A stretch of DNA of 64,000 nucleotides, from the NCBI RefSeq assembly GCF_001270495.1, contig NZ_LGUR01000014.1, forward strand, positions 1-64,000, written 5' to 3'. Below the pieces are notes generated by a model. The model saw nothing but the letters and a program-made list of their open reading frames with translations, did no database searches and was not told the DNA's origin. Made by a program: the position numbers and the translations under genes. Below are positions 1-9,028 of the stretch, one piece after another. The DNA is from Streptomyces viridochromogenes. GTDB taxonomy: Bacteria; Actinomycetota; Actinomycetes; Streptomycetales; Streptomycetaceae. Position 1 is the first letter of the stretch. Each line of letters begins with the position of its first letter.

Positions 1-49
1 GCAGGGGGGCGTGCAGGGGGCGGGGACGGGATTCGTCGGGGTGAGGGCC

Positions 50-72
50 TTGACAGCTTGTTAACGTTAACA
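50..72 (+). promoter_or_regulatory. LacI-type operator over a promoter for the beta-glucosidase
   Basis: A perfect 14-bp palindrome, TGTTAACGTTAACA (59-72), begins four bases after a consensus -35 hexamer TTGACA (50-55). Operators with a central CG and AT-rich arms are typical of LacI/GalR repressors of sugar-hydrolase genes. No repressor gene is in the window, so the regulator is unknown. The palindrome lies where it would block RNA polymerase, so repression lifted by a disaccharide is the natural inference. Confidence 0.65.
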
Positions 73-198
73 TCACCTTGGTTCCGGGCAAGAGGACCGT
101 CATAAGAGCCGGAGGGCTCCGTCGCCGCCGACCCGACCCGACCCGACCCGATCCGCTCCGCGACTCGTCGCTTCATCACTCAGCAGAGAGACACGCGC

Positions 199-1647
199 AT
201 GCCGACTTCCTCGCAGGAACCCACCGAGCCCCTCTCCTTCCCCGCACACTTCCTCCTCGGCTCCGCGACCGCCGCCTACCAGATCGAGGGCGCCGCCACC
301 GACGACGGGCGCGGTCCCTCGATCTGGGACACCTACTCGCACACGCCGGGCAGGACGTGGAACGGTGACACCGGCGACGTCGCCGCCGACCACTACCACC
401 GCCTCGAAGCCGACCTCGATCTCATGGCGTCCCTGGGCCTTCGGGCGTACCGGTTCTCCATCGCCTGGCCGCGCATCCAGCCCACGGGCCGTGGCCCGGC
501 CAACCCCAAGGGCCTGGACTTCTACAGCCGCCTGGTCGACGGCCTGCTGGACCGGGGTATCGCCCCCGTCGCGACCCTCTACCACTGGGACCTGCCCCAG
601 GCCCTCGAAGACACCGGCGGCTGGACGAACCGCGCGACCGCCCACGCCTTCGCCGACTACGCCCGTATCGTCGGCGAAGCGCTCGGCGACCGCGTCGCGA
701 TCTGGACGACCCTCAACGAACCGTGGTGCTCCGCCTACCTGGGCTACGGATCCGGAGCCCATGCGCCCGGCCGCACCGACGGCGCCGCGGCGCTGACCGC
801 GGTCCACCACCTCAACCTCGCCCACGGCCTCGCGGTGCAGCAGCTCAGGGCGGTCGCCACCAATGATCCGCAGTACTCCATCACGCTCAACTTCCACGTC
901 CTGCGAGGCCGGGGAGAGGGCGGGGAGGAAGCCGTGCGCCGCATCGACGCGCTGGCCAACCGCTCCTTCACCGAGCCCCTGCTGCGCGGCCACTACCCCG
1001 AGGACCTCATCGAGGACACCGCCGCGGTCACCGACTGGGCGTTCGTCCGGGACGGCGACCTGAGCCAGCTCAACCAGCCCCTGGACCTGCTGGGCGTCAA
1101 CTACTACGCCACCACCGCCGTTCGCCTGTGGGACGGTGTGACGGCACGTCAGAACAACGACGGTCACAAGGACATGGGCGGCTCACCCTGGCCGGGCTCG
1201 CCCCAGGTCGAGTTCGTCGCACAGGACGGCCCGCACACCGCCATGGGCTGGAACATCGACCCCGACGGCCTCGAAGAACTCCTCCTGGACCTGCACACCC
1301 GGTTCCCGAACCAACCCCTGGTCATCACCGAGAACGGAGCGGCCTTCGACGACCGCATCTCCACCCGCCCCGACGGCACGCACGCCGTCCACGACCCCGA
1401 GCGTGTCGACTACCTCCGCCGCCACCTCACCGCCGCCCACCGGGCACTGGCCGCCGGCGTCGATCTGCGCGGGTACTTCGTGTGGTCGCTGATGGACAAC
1501 TTCGAGTGGGGTTACGGATACTCCAAGCGCTTCGGCATCGTCCACGTCGACTACGAGACCCAGCGCCGCACGCTCAAGGACAGCGCCCTGTGGTACCGGC
1601 AACTGGCCGCGACGGGCACCATTCCGTCAGCGGAGACCAGGGCGTAG
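199..1647 (+). CDS. GH1 family beta-glucosidase
   Basis: A cytoplasmic retaining beta-glucosidase of glycoside hydrolase family 1, expected to release glucose from cellobiose and other beta-glucosides. At 482 aa it is the full length of the family. The TLNEPW motif carries the acid/base Glu174 and the ITENGA motif carries the nucleophile Glu378. The N-terminal [14 protein letters not shown] signature is also present. There is no signal peptide, so the substrate must be imported. The start follows a weak AGAGAG ribosome site. The stop overlaps the end of the opposite-strand amidohydrolase gene by 21 bp. A LacI-type palindrome about 130 bp upstream suggests sugar-responsive control. No ABC sugar transporter is visible, but one may lie left of the window. 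Confidence 0.95.
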   Translation: MPTSSQEPTEPLSFPAHFLLGSATAAYQIEGAATDDGRGPSIWDTYSHTPGRTWNGDTGDVAADHYHRLEADLDLMASLGLRAYRFSIAWPRIQPTGRGPANPKGLDFYSRLVDGLLDRGIAPVATLYHWDLPQALEDTGGWTNRATAHAFADYARIVGEALGDRVAIWTTLNEPWCSAYLGYGSGAHAPGRTDGAAALTAVHHLNLAHGLAVQQLRAVATNDPQYSITLNFHVLRGRGEGGEEAVRRIDALANRSFTEPLLRGHYPEDLIEDTAAVTDWAFVRDGDLSQLNQPLDLLGVNYYATTAVRLWDGVTARQNNDGHKDMGGSPWPGSPQVEFVAQDGPHTAMGWNIDPDGLEELLLDLHTRFPNQPLVITENGAAFDDRISTRPDGTHAVHDPERVDYLRRHLTAAHRALAAGVDLRGYFVWSLMDNFEWGYGYSKRFGIVHVDYETQRRTLKDSALWYRQLAATGTIPSAETRA

Positions 1648-2544
1648 GCCGAACAAGTCCGCAGCGTTGTCGTGGCATACGGCCCGCAGCCACTCCTCTC
1701 CGAGATCCAGCCGCTCCAGGGCGTGGAGCTGGTGCAGGTAGGGATAGGGGATGTTGGGGAAGTCGGAGCCGAGCAGGATGCGGTCGCCGAGTGCGGCGAG
1801 CCGGGGCCGGGCCCGGCGCGGGAACGGCACGAGCCCTTCGACGAAGTCGGTGAACGCCATCGTCGTGTCCAGCCGCACCTGGTCGTACCGCTCGGCGAGG
1901 CCGAGGAACTCCTCGTACTCGGGCATGCCCATGTGCGCGACGATCAGCCGCAGCCTCGGATGCCGGGCCAGCACCCGCGCGATGGGCTCGGGTCCGGTGT
2001 ACTTGCCGGGCGCGGGCCCGGAGCCGCAGTGCACCACCACGGGGATGCGGGCCTCGGCCAGCAGTCCCCACGCCCGCTGGAGATGTTCGTCGGCCGGATC
2101 GTACGCTCCCACCTGCACATGGGCCTTGAACACGCGCGCGCCCGCTTCGACGGCCTCGCGGACGTACGTCTCGACATCCGGCTCGGGATAGAGGGTGGCG
2201 GTGTGCAGGCAATCGGGGGTGCGGCCGGCGAAGTCGGCCGCCCATCCGTTCAGCCACTCGGCCATGCCCGGCTTGTGGGGGTAGAGCATCGCGGTGAAGG
2301 CCCGGACGCCGAACTCCCTCAGCACAGCCGTCCGCTCCGCCTCCTCCTTCCGGTACGTGATCGGCCACTCCAGCCCACCGATCAGCGGCCCGTTGGTGTC
2401 GAAGTAGTCCCAGACCTTGTGCAGGACACGCTCGGGCATGAAGTGGGTGTGCACGTCGATCAGCCCGGGAAGGCCGAGGCGGCCCCAGAAACGGCTGACC
2501 TCACCGGCCTCCTCACTGACGGGCGCCATGCGGTGATCGTTCAT
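1627..2544 (-). CDS. Amidohydrolase (TIM-barrel, amidohydrolase-2 family)
   Basis: A metal-dependent hydrolase or decarboxylase of the amidohydrolase-2 family (about 305 aa). Near the N-terminus is the metal-binding DVHTHF motif. VHCGSGP and HMGMPEY provide the later metal or substrate histidines, and GSDFPN near the C-terminus carries the catalytic Asp. Relatives include decarboxylases and lactonases of aromatic acids, but the substrate cannot be read from the sequence. The start is uncertain: ATG at 2544 was chosen, GTG 2553 and ATG 2529 are in the same frame, and none has a good ribosome site. Its 5' end overlaps the 3' end of the exporter gene (stop at 2513), so the two are probably co-transcribed and translationally coupled. 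Confidence 0.8.
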   Translation of the reverse strand: MNDHRMAPVSEEAGEVSRFWGRLGLPGLIDVHTHFMPERVLHKVWDYFDTNGPLIGGLEWPITYRKEEAERTAVLREFGVRAFTAMLYPHKPGMAEWLNGWAADFAGRTPDCLHTATLYPEPDVETYVREAVEAGARVFKAHVQVGAYDPADEHLQRAWGLLAEARIPVVVHCGSGPAPGKYTGPEPIARVLARHPRLRLIVAHMGMPEYEEFLGLAERYDQVRLDTTMAFTDFVEGLVPFPRRARPRLAALGDRILLGSDFPNIPYPYLHQLHALERLDLGEEWLRAVCHDNAADLFGLRPGLR

Positions 2545-3532
2545 GCCGCCCACGATCGACTCTGGTGAGGGGGCGGGGCAACCCCTTCCGCTGACTGAGG
2601 ATGCTCAGCGAGTTGGCGGCGACGATGGCGCCGATGCTCGCCCACTCCGGCCCGCCCAGGTCCTGACCGAGACCGATCCAGCCGACCACGGCGGCGAGGA
2701 CCGGGTTGACGCTCATGAACAGTCCGAAGGCACGGGCCGGGACATGGCGGAGGGTGAACAGGTCCGCGAGGTACGGCACGGCCGAAGCGAGGAGCCCGGC
2801 GGTGACCGCGCAGGCGACGGCACCGGTGGTGGGCGGGTGCCGCACCGCGACGGCGACGCCGATCGGCAGGAACATCACCGCGGAGATGCCGGCCGCGGCC
2901 GCCGCGCCCTGGGCGCCGGGGATGCGGCGGCCGACCGTGCGGTTGAGCAGGATGTACGACGCCCAGCAGACGGCGGCCAGCAGGCCCAGGGCCAGCCCGG
3001 CGTAGTCGGCCGAGGGCTGCGGGCGCATCAAGGTGACCACGCCGGCCGCGGCGATCACCGCACAGCACACGTCGACCCGGCGGCGCGAGGTGGCCAGGGC
3101 GATGGCGAGCGGGCCGAGGAACTCCAGGGTCACCGCCAGCCCCAGACCGACCCGCTCGATCGCGGAGTACAGCGAGAGGTTCATGGTGCCGAACACCAGT
3201 GCTAGCAGGATGACCGGCCACCACTGCCGCCACGTGAACGACCGCAGGCTCGGCCTACCGACGGCCAGCAGGACCAGGGCGGCGACGTACTGGCGTACGG
3301 CCACGACACCGACGGGGCCGAAGACGGGGAAGGCGAGTGAGCCGATCGCGGCGCCGGTCTGGGTGGACAGGCCGCTGCCGATCATCGTGGCCACTCCGGC
3401 AAGACGTCCGCGTGCCCGGCCGGGACCATCGAGCGGGGCCACGGGAGAGGGCTCAGGGGCGGACGCGGATGCGGGGGCGGGCGCCGGGAGGACGGGTGCG
3501 GGGGCGGGCGCGGGTGCCGGGCGGGTGCGCAT
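2513..3532 (-). CDS. EamA/DMT-family transporter
   Basis: An inner-membrane permease of the drug/metabolite transporter superfamily with about ten hydrophobic segments in two EamA repeats, probably exporting a small metabolite. The first ~45 residues are a low-complexity Pro-Ala-Ser stretch unlike the usual family start. Met50, just before the first membrane helix, could be the real start, but neither site has an obvious ribosome site. The gene is divergent from the LysR regulator, which begins 68 bp away. That arrangement usually means the regulator controls the exporter. The overlapping amidohydrolase gene is likely in the same transcript. The substrate is unknown. Confidence 0.82.
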   Translation of the reverse strand: MRTRPAPAPAPAPVLPAPAPASASAPEPSPVAPLDGPGRARGRLAGVATMIGSGLSTQTGAAIGSLAFPVFGPVGVVAVRQYVAALVLLAVGRPSLRSFTWRQWWPVILLALVFGTMNLSLYSAIERVGLGLAVTLEFLGPLAIALATSRRRVDVCCAVIAAAGVVTLMRPQPSADYAGLALGLLAAVCWASYILLNRTVGRRIPGAQGAAAAAGISAVMFLPIGVAVAVRHPPTTGAVACAVTAGLLASAVPYLADLFTLRHVPARAFGLFMSVNPVLAAVVGWIGLGQDLGGPEWASIGAIVAANSLSILSQRKGLPRPLTRVDRGRHERSPHGARQ

Positions 3533-3557
3533 GCGCCGATCGTGCGGCCACTCGATC

Positions 3558-3592
3558 TTTGCGCAAAATGCGTTCGCCGCTTCATCTATACG
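3558..3592. promoter_or_regulatory. Divergent promoter with LysR-type palindrome
   Basis: The 68-bp gap between the divergent exporter and lysR genes holds a perfect palindrome TTTGCGCAAA (3558-3567) and a -10-like TATACG (3587-3592) reading toward lysR. The -10 is so close to the lysR ATG (3601) that the mRNA would be nearly leaderless. The palindrome sits where a -35 would be, a normal place for an autoregulating LysR protein to bind. Confidence 0.5.
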
Positions 3593-3600
3593 CTTGAGTC

Positions 3601-4455
3601 ATGGATGTGGAGCTGCGGCAGTTGCGCTGCCTCGTCGCGATCGTCGACGAGGGCACGTTCACCGACGCCGCCATCGCCCTCGGCGTCTCCCAAGCGGCCG
3701 TTTCCCGCTCGCTGGCCTCGCTCGAACGTGCCCTCGGCGTACGGCTGCTGCGGCGGACCTCCCGTGAGGTGACCCCGACCGGGACGGGGCTGCGCGTCCT
3801 GGCGCACGCCCGGCGGGTGCTCGGCGAGGTGGACGACCTGGTCCGGGAAGCCGGCTCCGGGCACGCCCGGCTGCGAATGGGCTACGCCTGGGCGGCGCTC
3901 GGCCGACACACCCCGGCGTTCCAGCGTCGCTGGGCCACCGCCCACCCCGGGACCGACCTGCAGCTCGTCCGCGTCAACTCGGCCACCGCGGGCCTCGCGG
4001 AAGGCGCCTGCGACCTGTCCGTCGTACGCCGGCCCATGGCCGACCGGCGGTTCGACTCCGCCATCGTCGGGCTGGAGCGGCGGCTGTGCGCCGTAGCCGC
4101 CGACGACCCGCTGGCCCGGCGCCGCTCGGTCCGGCTGGCCGACCTCAGCGGCCGCACCCTTCTCGTCGACCGCCGTACCGGCACCACCACGACCGACCTG
4201 TGGCCGCCCGACGCCCGCCCGGCGACCGAGGAGACACGCGACGTCGACGACTGGCTCACGGTGATCTCCTCCGGCCGCTGCGTCGGCGTGACCGCCGAGG
4301 CCACCGCTCACCAGTACCCGCGCCCCGGCGTCGTCTACCGGCCGCTCAGGGACGCCGAACCCATCGCCGTACGGCTGACCTGGTGGCGCGATGACCCGCC
4401 GGCCGCGGCGCAGCCGGCGATCGAGCTGCTCACCGCGCTGTACCGGGGTGACTGA
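3601..4455 (+). CDS. LysR-family transcriptional regulator
   Basis: A 284-aa LysR-type regulator. Residues 1-60 form the winged helix-turn-helix, with the typical ELRQLRCLVAIVDEGTFTDAA opening followed by LGVSQAAVSRSLASLE. The rest is a periplasmic-binding-protein-like effector domain that is rather short and Arg/Ala rich. It is divergent from the DMT exporter and amidohydrolase genes, so those are its probable targets, together with its own promoter. No ribosome site is seen before the ATG, which agrees with a leaderless transcript starting near 3600. The effector is unknown. Confidence 0.88.
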   Translation: MDVELRQLRCLVAIVDEGTFTDAAIALGVSQAAVSRSLASLERALGVRLLRRTSREVTPTGTGLRVLAHARRVLGEVDDLVREAGSGHARLRMGYAWAALGRHTPAFQRRWATAHPGTDLQLVRVNSATAGLAEGACDLSVVRRPMADRRFDSAIVGLERRLCAVAADDPLARRRSVRLADLSGRTLLVDRRTGTTTTDLWPPDARPATEETRDVDDWLTVISSGRCVGVTAEATAHQYPRPGVVYRPLRDAEPIAVRLTWWRDDPPAAAQPAIELLTALYRGD

Positions 4456-4845
4456 GCGCGCCCGTACGAAAGGGGCGGGAAGGGCCCTATCCACTTCTCG
4501 CGGATCCTGATTGCGCGGTGCGCGGCCGTCATCCGCTTCCCCGCGCCGTTCTGGGTCCTTCCCGTCACCTCCAGCACACCATGCGCGCCGCCGATACGCC
4601 AGGGCCGCTCGGCTCTCAGGAGCAGACGGCCCAGCGGCGACGGCATCGGGAGGTGACAAGGCGGGTCTGGCGGGTACCCATGAGCGGATCCCGCCGGGCG
4701 CGGGCGAGCCGTCGAGCGGAGGTGAGGAGGCCGTGCGGTTCGCGTTCCCCGCTGTCCGCCTGTACCGGCATCCCCTGGATGCAGTACCGGCGTGGCGCCG
4801 CCGCCTGCACCGCCCGATCACCGACCAGCCGCAGCGAGCGTGACC
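4456..4845. other. 390-bp intergenic region without a recognised gene
   Basis: Open frames here have the composition expected by chance at this GC content and match no family I know. I see no clear terminator for lysR and no clear promoter for the following sugar-phosphate mutase gene. Confidence 0.5.
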
Positions 4846-5619
4846 ATGCATCCGCCCTCCACTCCCGACCGGTCCGCGACCGCGCTCGCCCCCGTCCTGC
4901 ACGACGTGCGCGCCGTCGTCTTCGACACCGACGGAGTGATCACCGACTCGGCCCGGGTGCATGCCGCCGCCTGGAAGGTGGCCTTCGACGGCTTCCTGCG
5001 CGCCCACCCGCCCGAAGACCCCGGCCAACGCCGCCCCTTCGACGAGCGGGACGACTATCTGCGGCACGTGGACGGCAAGTCCCGCCTCGACGGAGCCGCG
5101 GCCTTCCTCGCCGGACGCGGCATCGAGGCGTCGGACCAGACGGTGCGGTCCGTCGCCGAGGACAAGGAGCGCCTCTTCACGCGGCGGCTGCGCGAGGACG
5201 GCGTCGACGCCTACCCGGGGACCGTACGGCTGGTGAAGGCCCTGCGCGCGGCAGGAGTTCCCCGGGCGGCGGCCTCCGCGTCCCGGCACGCCGGTGAGCT
5301 GCTGAGCCGGGCCGGTGTGCTGGACCTGTTCGACGCCCTCGTGGACGGCGGTGAGGCGGCCCGGCTGGGTCTCGCGGGCAAGCCGGAGCCGGATCTGTTC
5401 CTGGAGGCGGTCAGCCGACTCGGCGTGCCCGCCGGCCGGGCCGCCGTCGTCGAGGACGCCCTGGCGGGCGTGGAGGCGGGCCGGCGCGGCGGATTCGCCC
5501 TGGTGGTCGGCGTGGACCGGGCCGCCGGCGCGGACACCGGGGCGCGGCTGCTGCGGCACGGCGCCGACATCGTCGTACACGATCTCGGAGAACTCTGCGC
5601 GGGAGGAGCGCCGACGTGA
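4846..5619 (+). CDS. pgmB: Beta-phosphoglucomutase family HAD hydrolase
   Basis: A cytosolic HAD-superfamily enzyme (257 aa) converting beta-glucose 1-phosphate to glucose 6-phosphate. The catalytic pair is Asp27 and Asp29 in the FDTDGVITDS motif, matching the nucleophile and acid/base of beta-phosphoglucomutases. The helical cap domain follows, then a SASRHA motif II, a GKPEPD lysine motif, and an EDALAGVEA metal motif. ATG 4846 was preferred. A start at 4792 would add a Pro-rich extension. Its stop overlaps the start of the GH65 gene by four bases. The pair is a standard unit: the phosphorylase releases beta-glucose 1-phosphate and this enzyme channels it into glycolysis. Confidence 0.88.
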   Translation: MHPPSTPDRSATALAPVLHDVRAVVFDTDGVITDSARVHAAAWKVAFDGFLRAHPPEDPGQRRPFDERDDYLRHVDGKSRLDGAAAFLAGRGIEASDQTVRSVAEDKERLFTRRLREDGVDAYPGTVRLVKALRAAGVPRAAASASRHAGELLSRAGVLDLFDALVDGGEAARLGLAGKPEPDLFLEAVSRLGVPAGRAAVVEDALAGVEAGRRGGFALVVGVDRAAGADTGARLLRHGADIVVHDLGELCAGGAPT

Positions 5620-8012
5620 CGGAGCGCGGCCCGGAAACCGAAGCCACGGGTTGGAGCTGGGAATACGAGGGCTACAAGCCGGCCGACGAACGCCTTCGCG
5701 AGTCGCTGTGCACGCTCGGCAACGGCTACTTCGCCACCCGGGGCGCGCTCCCCGAGTGCACCGCCGACGACATCCACTACCCGGGGACCTATGTGGCCGG
5801 CATCTACAACCGCCTCACCTCCGAGGTCGTCGGCCGCCGGGTGGAGAACGAGGACATGGTCAACGTCCCGAACTGGCTGCCCCTGCGGTTCCGTCTCCCC
5901 GACGGGGACTGGATCGTGCCCGACACCACGAACGTGCTCGACCACCGCCAGATGCTGCACATGAACGCAGGGCTGATGGAGCGCCGGACGCGGTACGACC
6001 TGGGCGGGGACCGGAAGTTGACGGTGCGTCAGCATCGGTTGGTGCACATGCGCGACCCCCATCTGGCCGCGCTGCGCACCGAGTTCACGGCCGAGGGACT
6101 CTCCGGCCCGCTCGAAGTGGAGGCGGCCCTGGACGGTGGTGTCACCAACTCCGGCGTGCCGCGCTACCGGGACCTCGACGGCCGTCATCTGACCCACATC
6201 CACACCGGCACCGCCGCGCCGGACACGGTCTGGCTGCGCTGCCGCACCCGCACCTCCGACATCCGGATCGGCATCGCGTCCCGGCTGACCGCCGACGCAC
6301 CCGTCACGGACCACCATGAACGGCCGTACGCCATCCAGCGGTTGACGCTCGACCTGGCCCCCGGCCGGACCGTCACCGTCGACAAGACCGTGGCCCTGCA
6401 CACCTCCCGCGACCCGGCCATCAGCGACCCGCTCCACGCCGCCGTCGACCGGGTGGGCCGGGCCCCCCGCTTCGACGCACTGGTCACGTCGCACCGCACC
6501 GCCTGGCAGCAGCTCTGGCGCCGCGCCGCACTCGACGTGCCCGGCGAGTCGGGCCGCATTCTGCGGCTGCACCTCTTCCACGTGCTGCAGACCCTCTCCC
6601 CGCACACCGCCGACCTGGACGTCGGCGTGCCCGCCCGCGGACTGCACGGGGAGGCGTACCGCGGCCATGTCTTCTGGGACGAGCTGTTCGTCCTGCCCTA
6701 CCTCAACCTGCACTTCCCGGAGGTCTCCCGCGCCCTGCTCCACCACCGCCACCGACGCCTGGAACAGGCCTGCACCTCGGCCAGGGCGGCGGGTCGCCGG
6801 GGCGCGATGTACCCCTGGCAGAGCGGCAGCGACGGGCGCGAGGAGACCCAGCAGCTCCATCTCAACCCGCGTTCGGGACGCTGGCTGCCCGACCACTCCC
6901 GGCTCCAGCACCATGTGGGCTCGGCGATCGCGTACAACGTGTGGCAGTACTGCGAGGCGAGCGGCGACATGGAGTTCCTGCACACCAAGGGCGCCGAGAT
7001 GCTGTTGCAGATCGCCCGCTTCTGGGCGGACATGGCCGTCTACGACGGGAGCCTGGGCCGGTATCGCATCAAAGGAGTCGTAGGGCCCGACGAGTACCAC
7101 GAGGCGTACCCGGACGCCGAAACACCCGGCCTGGACGACAACGCCTACACCAACGTCACCGCCGCGTGGGTTCTTGCCCGCACACTGGAGCTGCTGGACA
7201 CCCTGCCCGAGCCCCGCCGGCGCGAACTCGTCGAGCGCACCGGCCTGGACGACGGTGAACTCGAACGGTGGGAGGACGTCTCGCGCACGCTCCACGTCCC
7301 CTTCCACGACGGCGTCATCAGCCAGTTCGCGGGCTACGGCGACCTCGCCGAGCTCGACTGGCACGGCTACCGCGGCCGGTACGGCGACATCCGGCGGCTG
7401 GACCGGATCCTGGAGGCGGAGAACGACACCGTCAACCGCTACAAGGCGTCCAAACAGGCCGACGTCCTGATGCTCGGCTACCTCTTCGCCCCCGCCGAAC
7501 TGGGGGGCCTGTTCCACCGGTTGGGGGTGCGGCTGGACGAGGACACCTGGCGGCGCACCGTCGAGTACTACATGCACCGCACCAGTCACGGGTCCACCCT
7601 CAGCGGCCTGGTCCACGGCTGGGTGCTGGCCCGGTGCCGACGCAGCGAGGCGTGGAAGTTCTGCCAGGAGGCCCTCCAAGGAGACATCGCCGACGTGCAG
7701 GGCGGCACCACCGGCGAGGGCATCCACCTGGGCGCCATGGCCGGCACCCTCGACCTCGTCCAGCGCGGACTGACCGGCCTGGAGACCCGGGGCGGTGCCC
7801 TGTGGCTGGACCCCGTGCCCCTGCCCGAGCTGTCCTCCTACGGGTTCCCCCTGCGCTACCAGGGCCACTGGGGCGTACGCCTGCGCCTGGAACGCGGGCT
7901 GCTGGAGATCGAGGTCCCGTCCTCCGACGCCTCGCCCATCGACGTAAGGCTCCCGGGGCGCGGGGTGTCGCTGGAGCCGGGGCAGACAGGACGGCTGGTC
8001 CTCCACGACTGA
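5616..8012 (+). CDS. GH65 family disaccharide phosphorylase/hydrolase
   Basis: A 798-aa family 65 enzyme that splits an alpha-linked glucosyl disaccharide (maltose, trehalose, kojibiose or similar), usually with phosphate. Order: an N-terminal beta-sandwich, an (alpha/alpha)6 barrel, and a C-terminal beta-sheet domain. The general acid is Glu493 in the GPDEYHE motif, followed by the family signature DDNAYTNV. KQADVLMLGY and the HGSTLS phosphate-loop-like motif are also present, which favours phosphorolysis. The GTG start overlaps the pgmB stop (GTGA), so the two are translationally coupled. Which disaccharide is used cannot be decided by reading. Maltose and trehalose phosphorylases are the nearest alternatives. 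Confidence 0.92.
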   Translation: MTERGPETEATGWSWEYEGYKPADERLRESLCTLGNGYFATRGALPECTADDIHYPGTYVAGIYNRLTSEVVGRRVENEDMVNVPNWLPLRFRLPDGDWIVPDTTNVLDHRQMLHMNAGLMERRTRYDLGGDRKLTVRQHRLVHMRDPHLAALRTEFTAEGLSGPLEVEAALDGGVTNSGVPRYRDLDGRHLTHIHTGTAAPDTVWLRCRTRTSDIRIGIASRLTADAPVTDHHERPYAIQRLTLDLAPGRTVTVDKTVALHTSRDPAISDPLHAAVDRVGRAPRFDALVTSHRTAWQQLWRRAALDVPGESGRILRLHLFHVLQTLSPHTADLDVGVPARGLHGEAYRGHVFWDELFVLPYLNLHFPEVSRALLHHRHRRLEQACTSARAAGRRGAMYPWQSGSDGREETQQLHLNPRSGRWLPDHSRLQHHVGSAIAYNVWQYCEASGDMEFLHTKGAEMLLQIARFWADMAVYDGSLGRYRIKGVVGPDEYHEAYPDAETPGLDDNAYTNVTAAWVLARTLELLDTLPEPRRRELVERTGLDDGELERWEDVSRTLHVPFHDGVISQFAGYGDLAELDWHGYRGRYGDIRRLDRILEAENDTVNRYKASKQADVLMLGYLFAPAELGGLFHRLGVRLDEDTWRRTVEYYMHRTSHGSTLSGLVHGWVLARCRRSEAWKFCQEALQGDIADVQGGTTGEGIHLGAMAGTLDLVQRGLTGLETRGGALWLDPVPLPELSSYGFPLRYQGHWGVRLRLERGLLEIEVPSSDASPIDVRLPGRGVSLEPGQTGRLVLHD

Positions 8013-8110
8013 CGACCTGCGCGGCTCAGCGTCGGCCCGGCTCAGCCCGGTGCGGAACGCGGCCGGCGGGGAGAGGCTGGGAGGACAACGGCGGCGGAAA
8101 GGGGAGCGCG

Positions 8111-8991
8111 ATGAACGGCCCGGTTGTCGTGGGGGTGGACGGTTCGCCGTCGAGTCTGGCGGCCGTGGAGGTCGCGGCGCGCGAGGCCGGGCTGCACGGT
8201 GTGGGGCTGCGGCTGGTCACGCCTTCGGCTGGCCGGCCGCGCACATACCGCATGGCGGTCGGCCCTGGGAGCCGAGCGGCGCCGGGCTGCGCGAGCTGGT
8301 CGACGGCACGCTGGCCAAGGCCGAGCGGCGCGCCCACGAAACGGCGCCGGGCATCGAGATCATGCGCGAGGTCGTCGTCGGCGAACCGGTGACCGTGCTG
8401 GAGATCGAGTCGCGCACCGCCTCCCTGGCAGTGGTCGGCAGCCGGGGCCACAGCCGGTTCGGCGCCCTGCTGCTCGGCTCCACCGCCGGTCATCTGGCCG
8501 CCCACGCGGCCTGCCCGGTGCTGGTGGTGCGCGGCAGGCCGAACCCGGCCGGGCCCGTACTCCTCGCCGTCGACGGCTCACCCGCGGGCCGGGGAGCCGT
8601 CGAGTTCGCCTTCGCCCTGGCCTCCCTGCACGGCACGGACCTGGTGGCGCTGCACGCCTGGAGCACCCGGACCGACCGCGCCTACGACAGCCCCGCCGAC
8701 CCGCCCTTCGTGACGTACGACGAGGAGCGCCTGCGCGACGAGGAGGAACGCGTGCTCGCCGAGGCGCTGGGCGGGCTGCGCGACCTGTACCCCGACGTCG
8801 CCGTCCACCGCAGGCTGGCGCGCGGCCGGGTCCGCCACACCCTCATCGAGGCCAGCGCCGACGCGGGGCTCGTCGTGGTCGGGGCGCGCGGGCGGGGCGG
8901 ATTCGCCGGGCTGCTCCTGGGCTCGGTCAGCCAGGCCCTGCTCCACCACGCACACTGCCCCGTCGCCGTCGTCCGGTCCGGGGAGGCATGA
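8111..8991 (+). pseudogene. Universal stress protein gene with a one-base frameshift
   Basis: Tandem universal stress protein (two UspA domains, about 294 aa if repaired). The ATG at 8111 has a good GGGGAG ribosome site and opens with VVVGVDGSPSSLAA. After Val36 (codon 8216-8218) the frame loses homology, while the frame one base back continues with HAFGWPAAHIPHGG and runs to 8991. Adding one C at 8217/8218 restores a normal protein. The two ATP-binding loops are GSRGHSRFGALLLGS and GARGRGGFAGLLLGS. So the gene is either disrupted or carries a sequencing error in a short C run. It lies between the GH65 gene and ppk2, in an apparent energy-stress block. An intact paralogue lies at 46235-47173. 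Confidence 0.85.
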
Positions 8992-9028
8992 CGGGGGGCG
9001 AGTGACCCGGACTGCGGCCGGGGCCGGC

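Noticed and set aside
4511..4843. A 110-codon frame in the gap before pgmB
   Set aside because: It has Arg/Pro-rich composition, no match and no ribosome site. The neighbouring frames are equally open.
5211..8006. A 931-codon open frame on the minus strand opposite the pgmB/GH65 genes
   Set aside because: The opposite strand carries clear family motifs. The frame has no match to known families and is a by-product of high GC.
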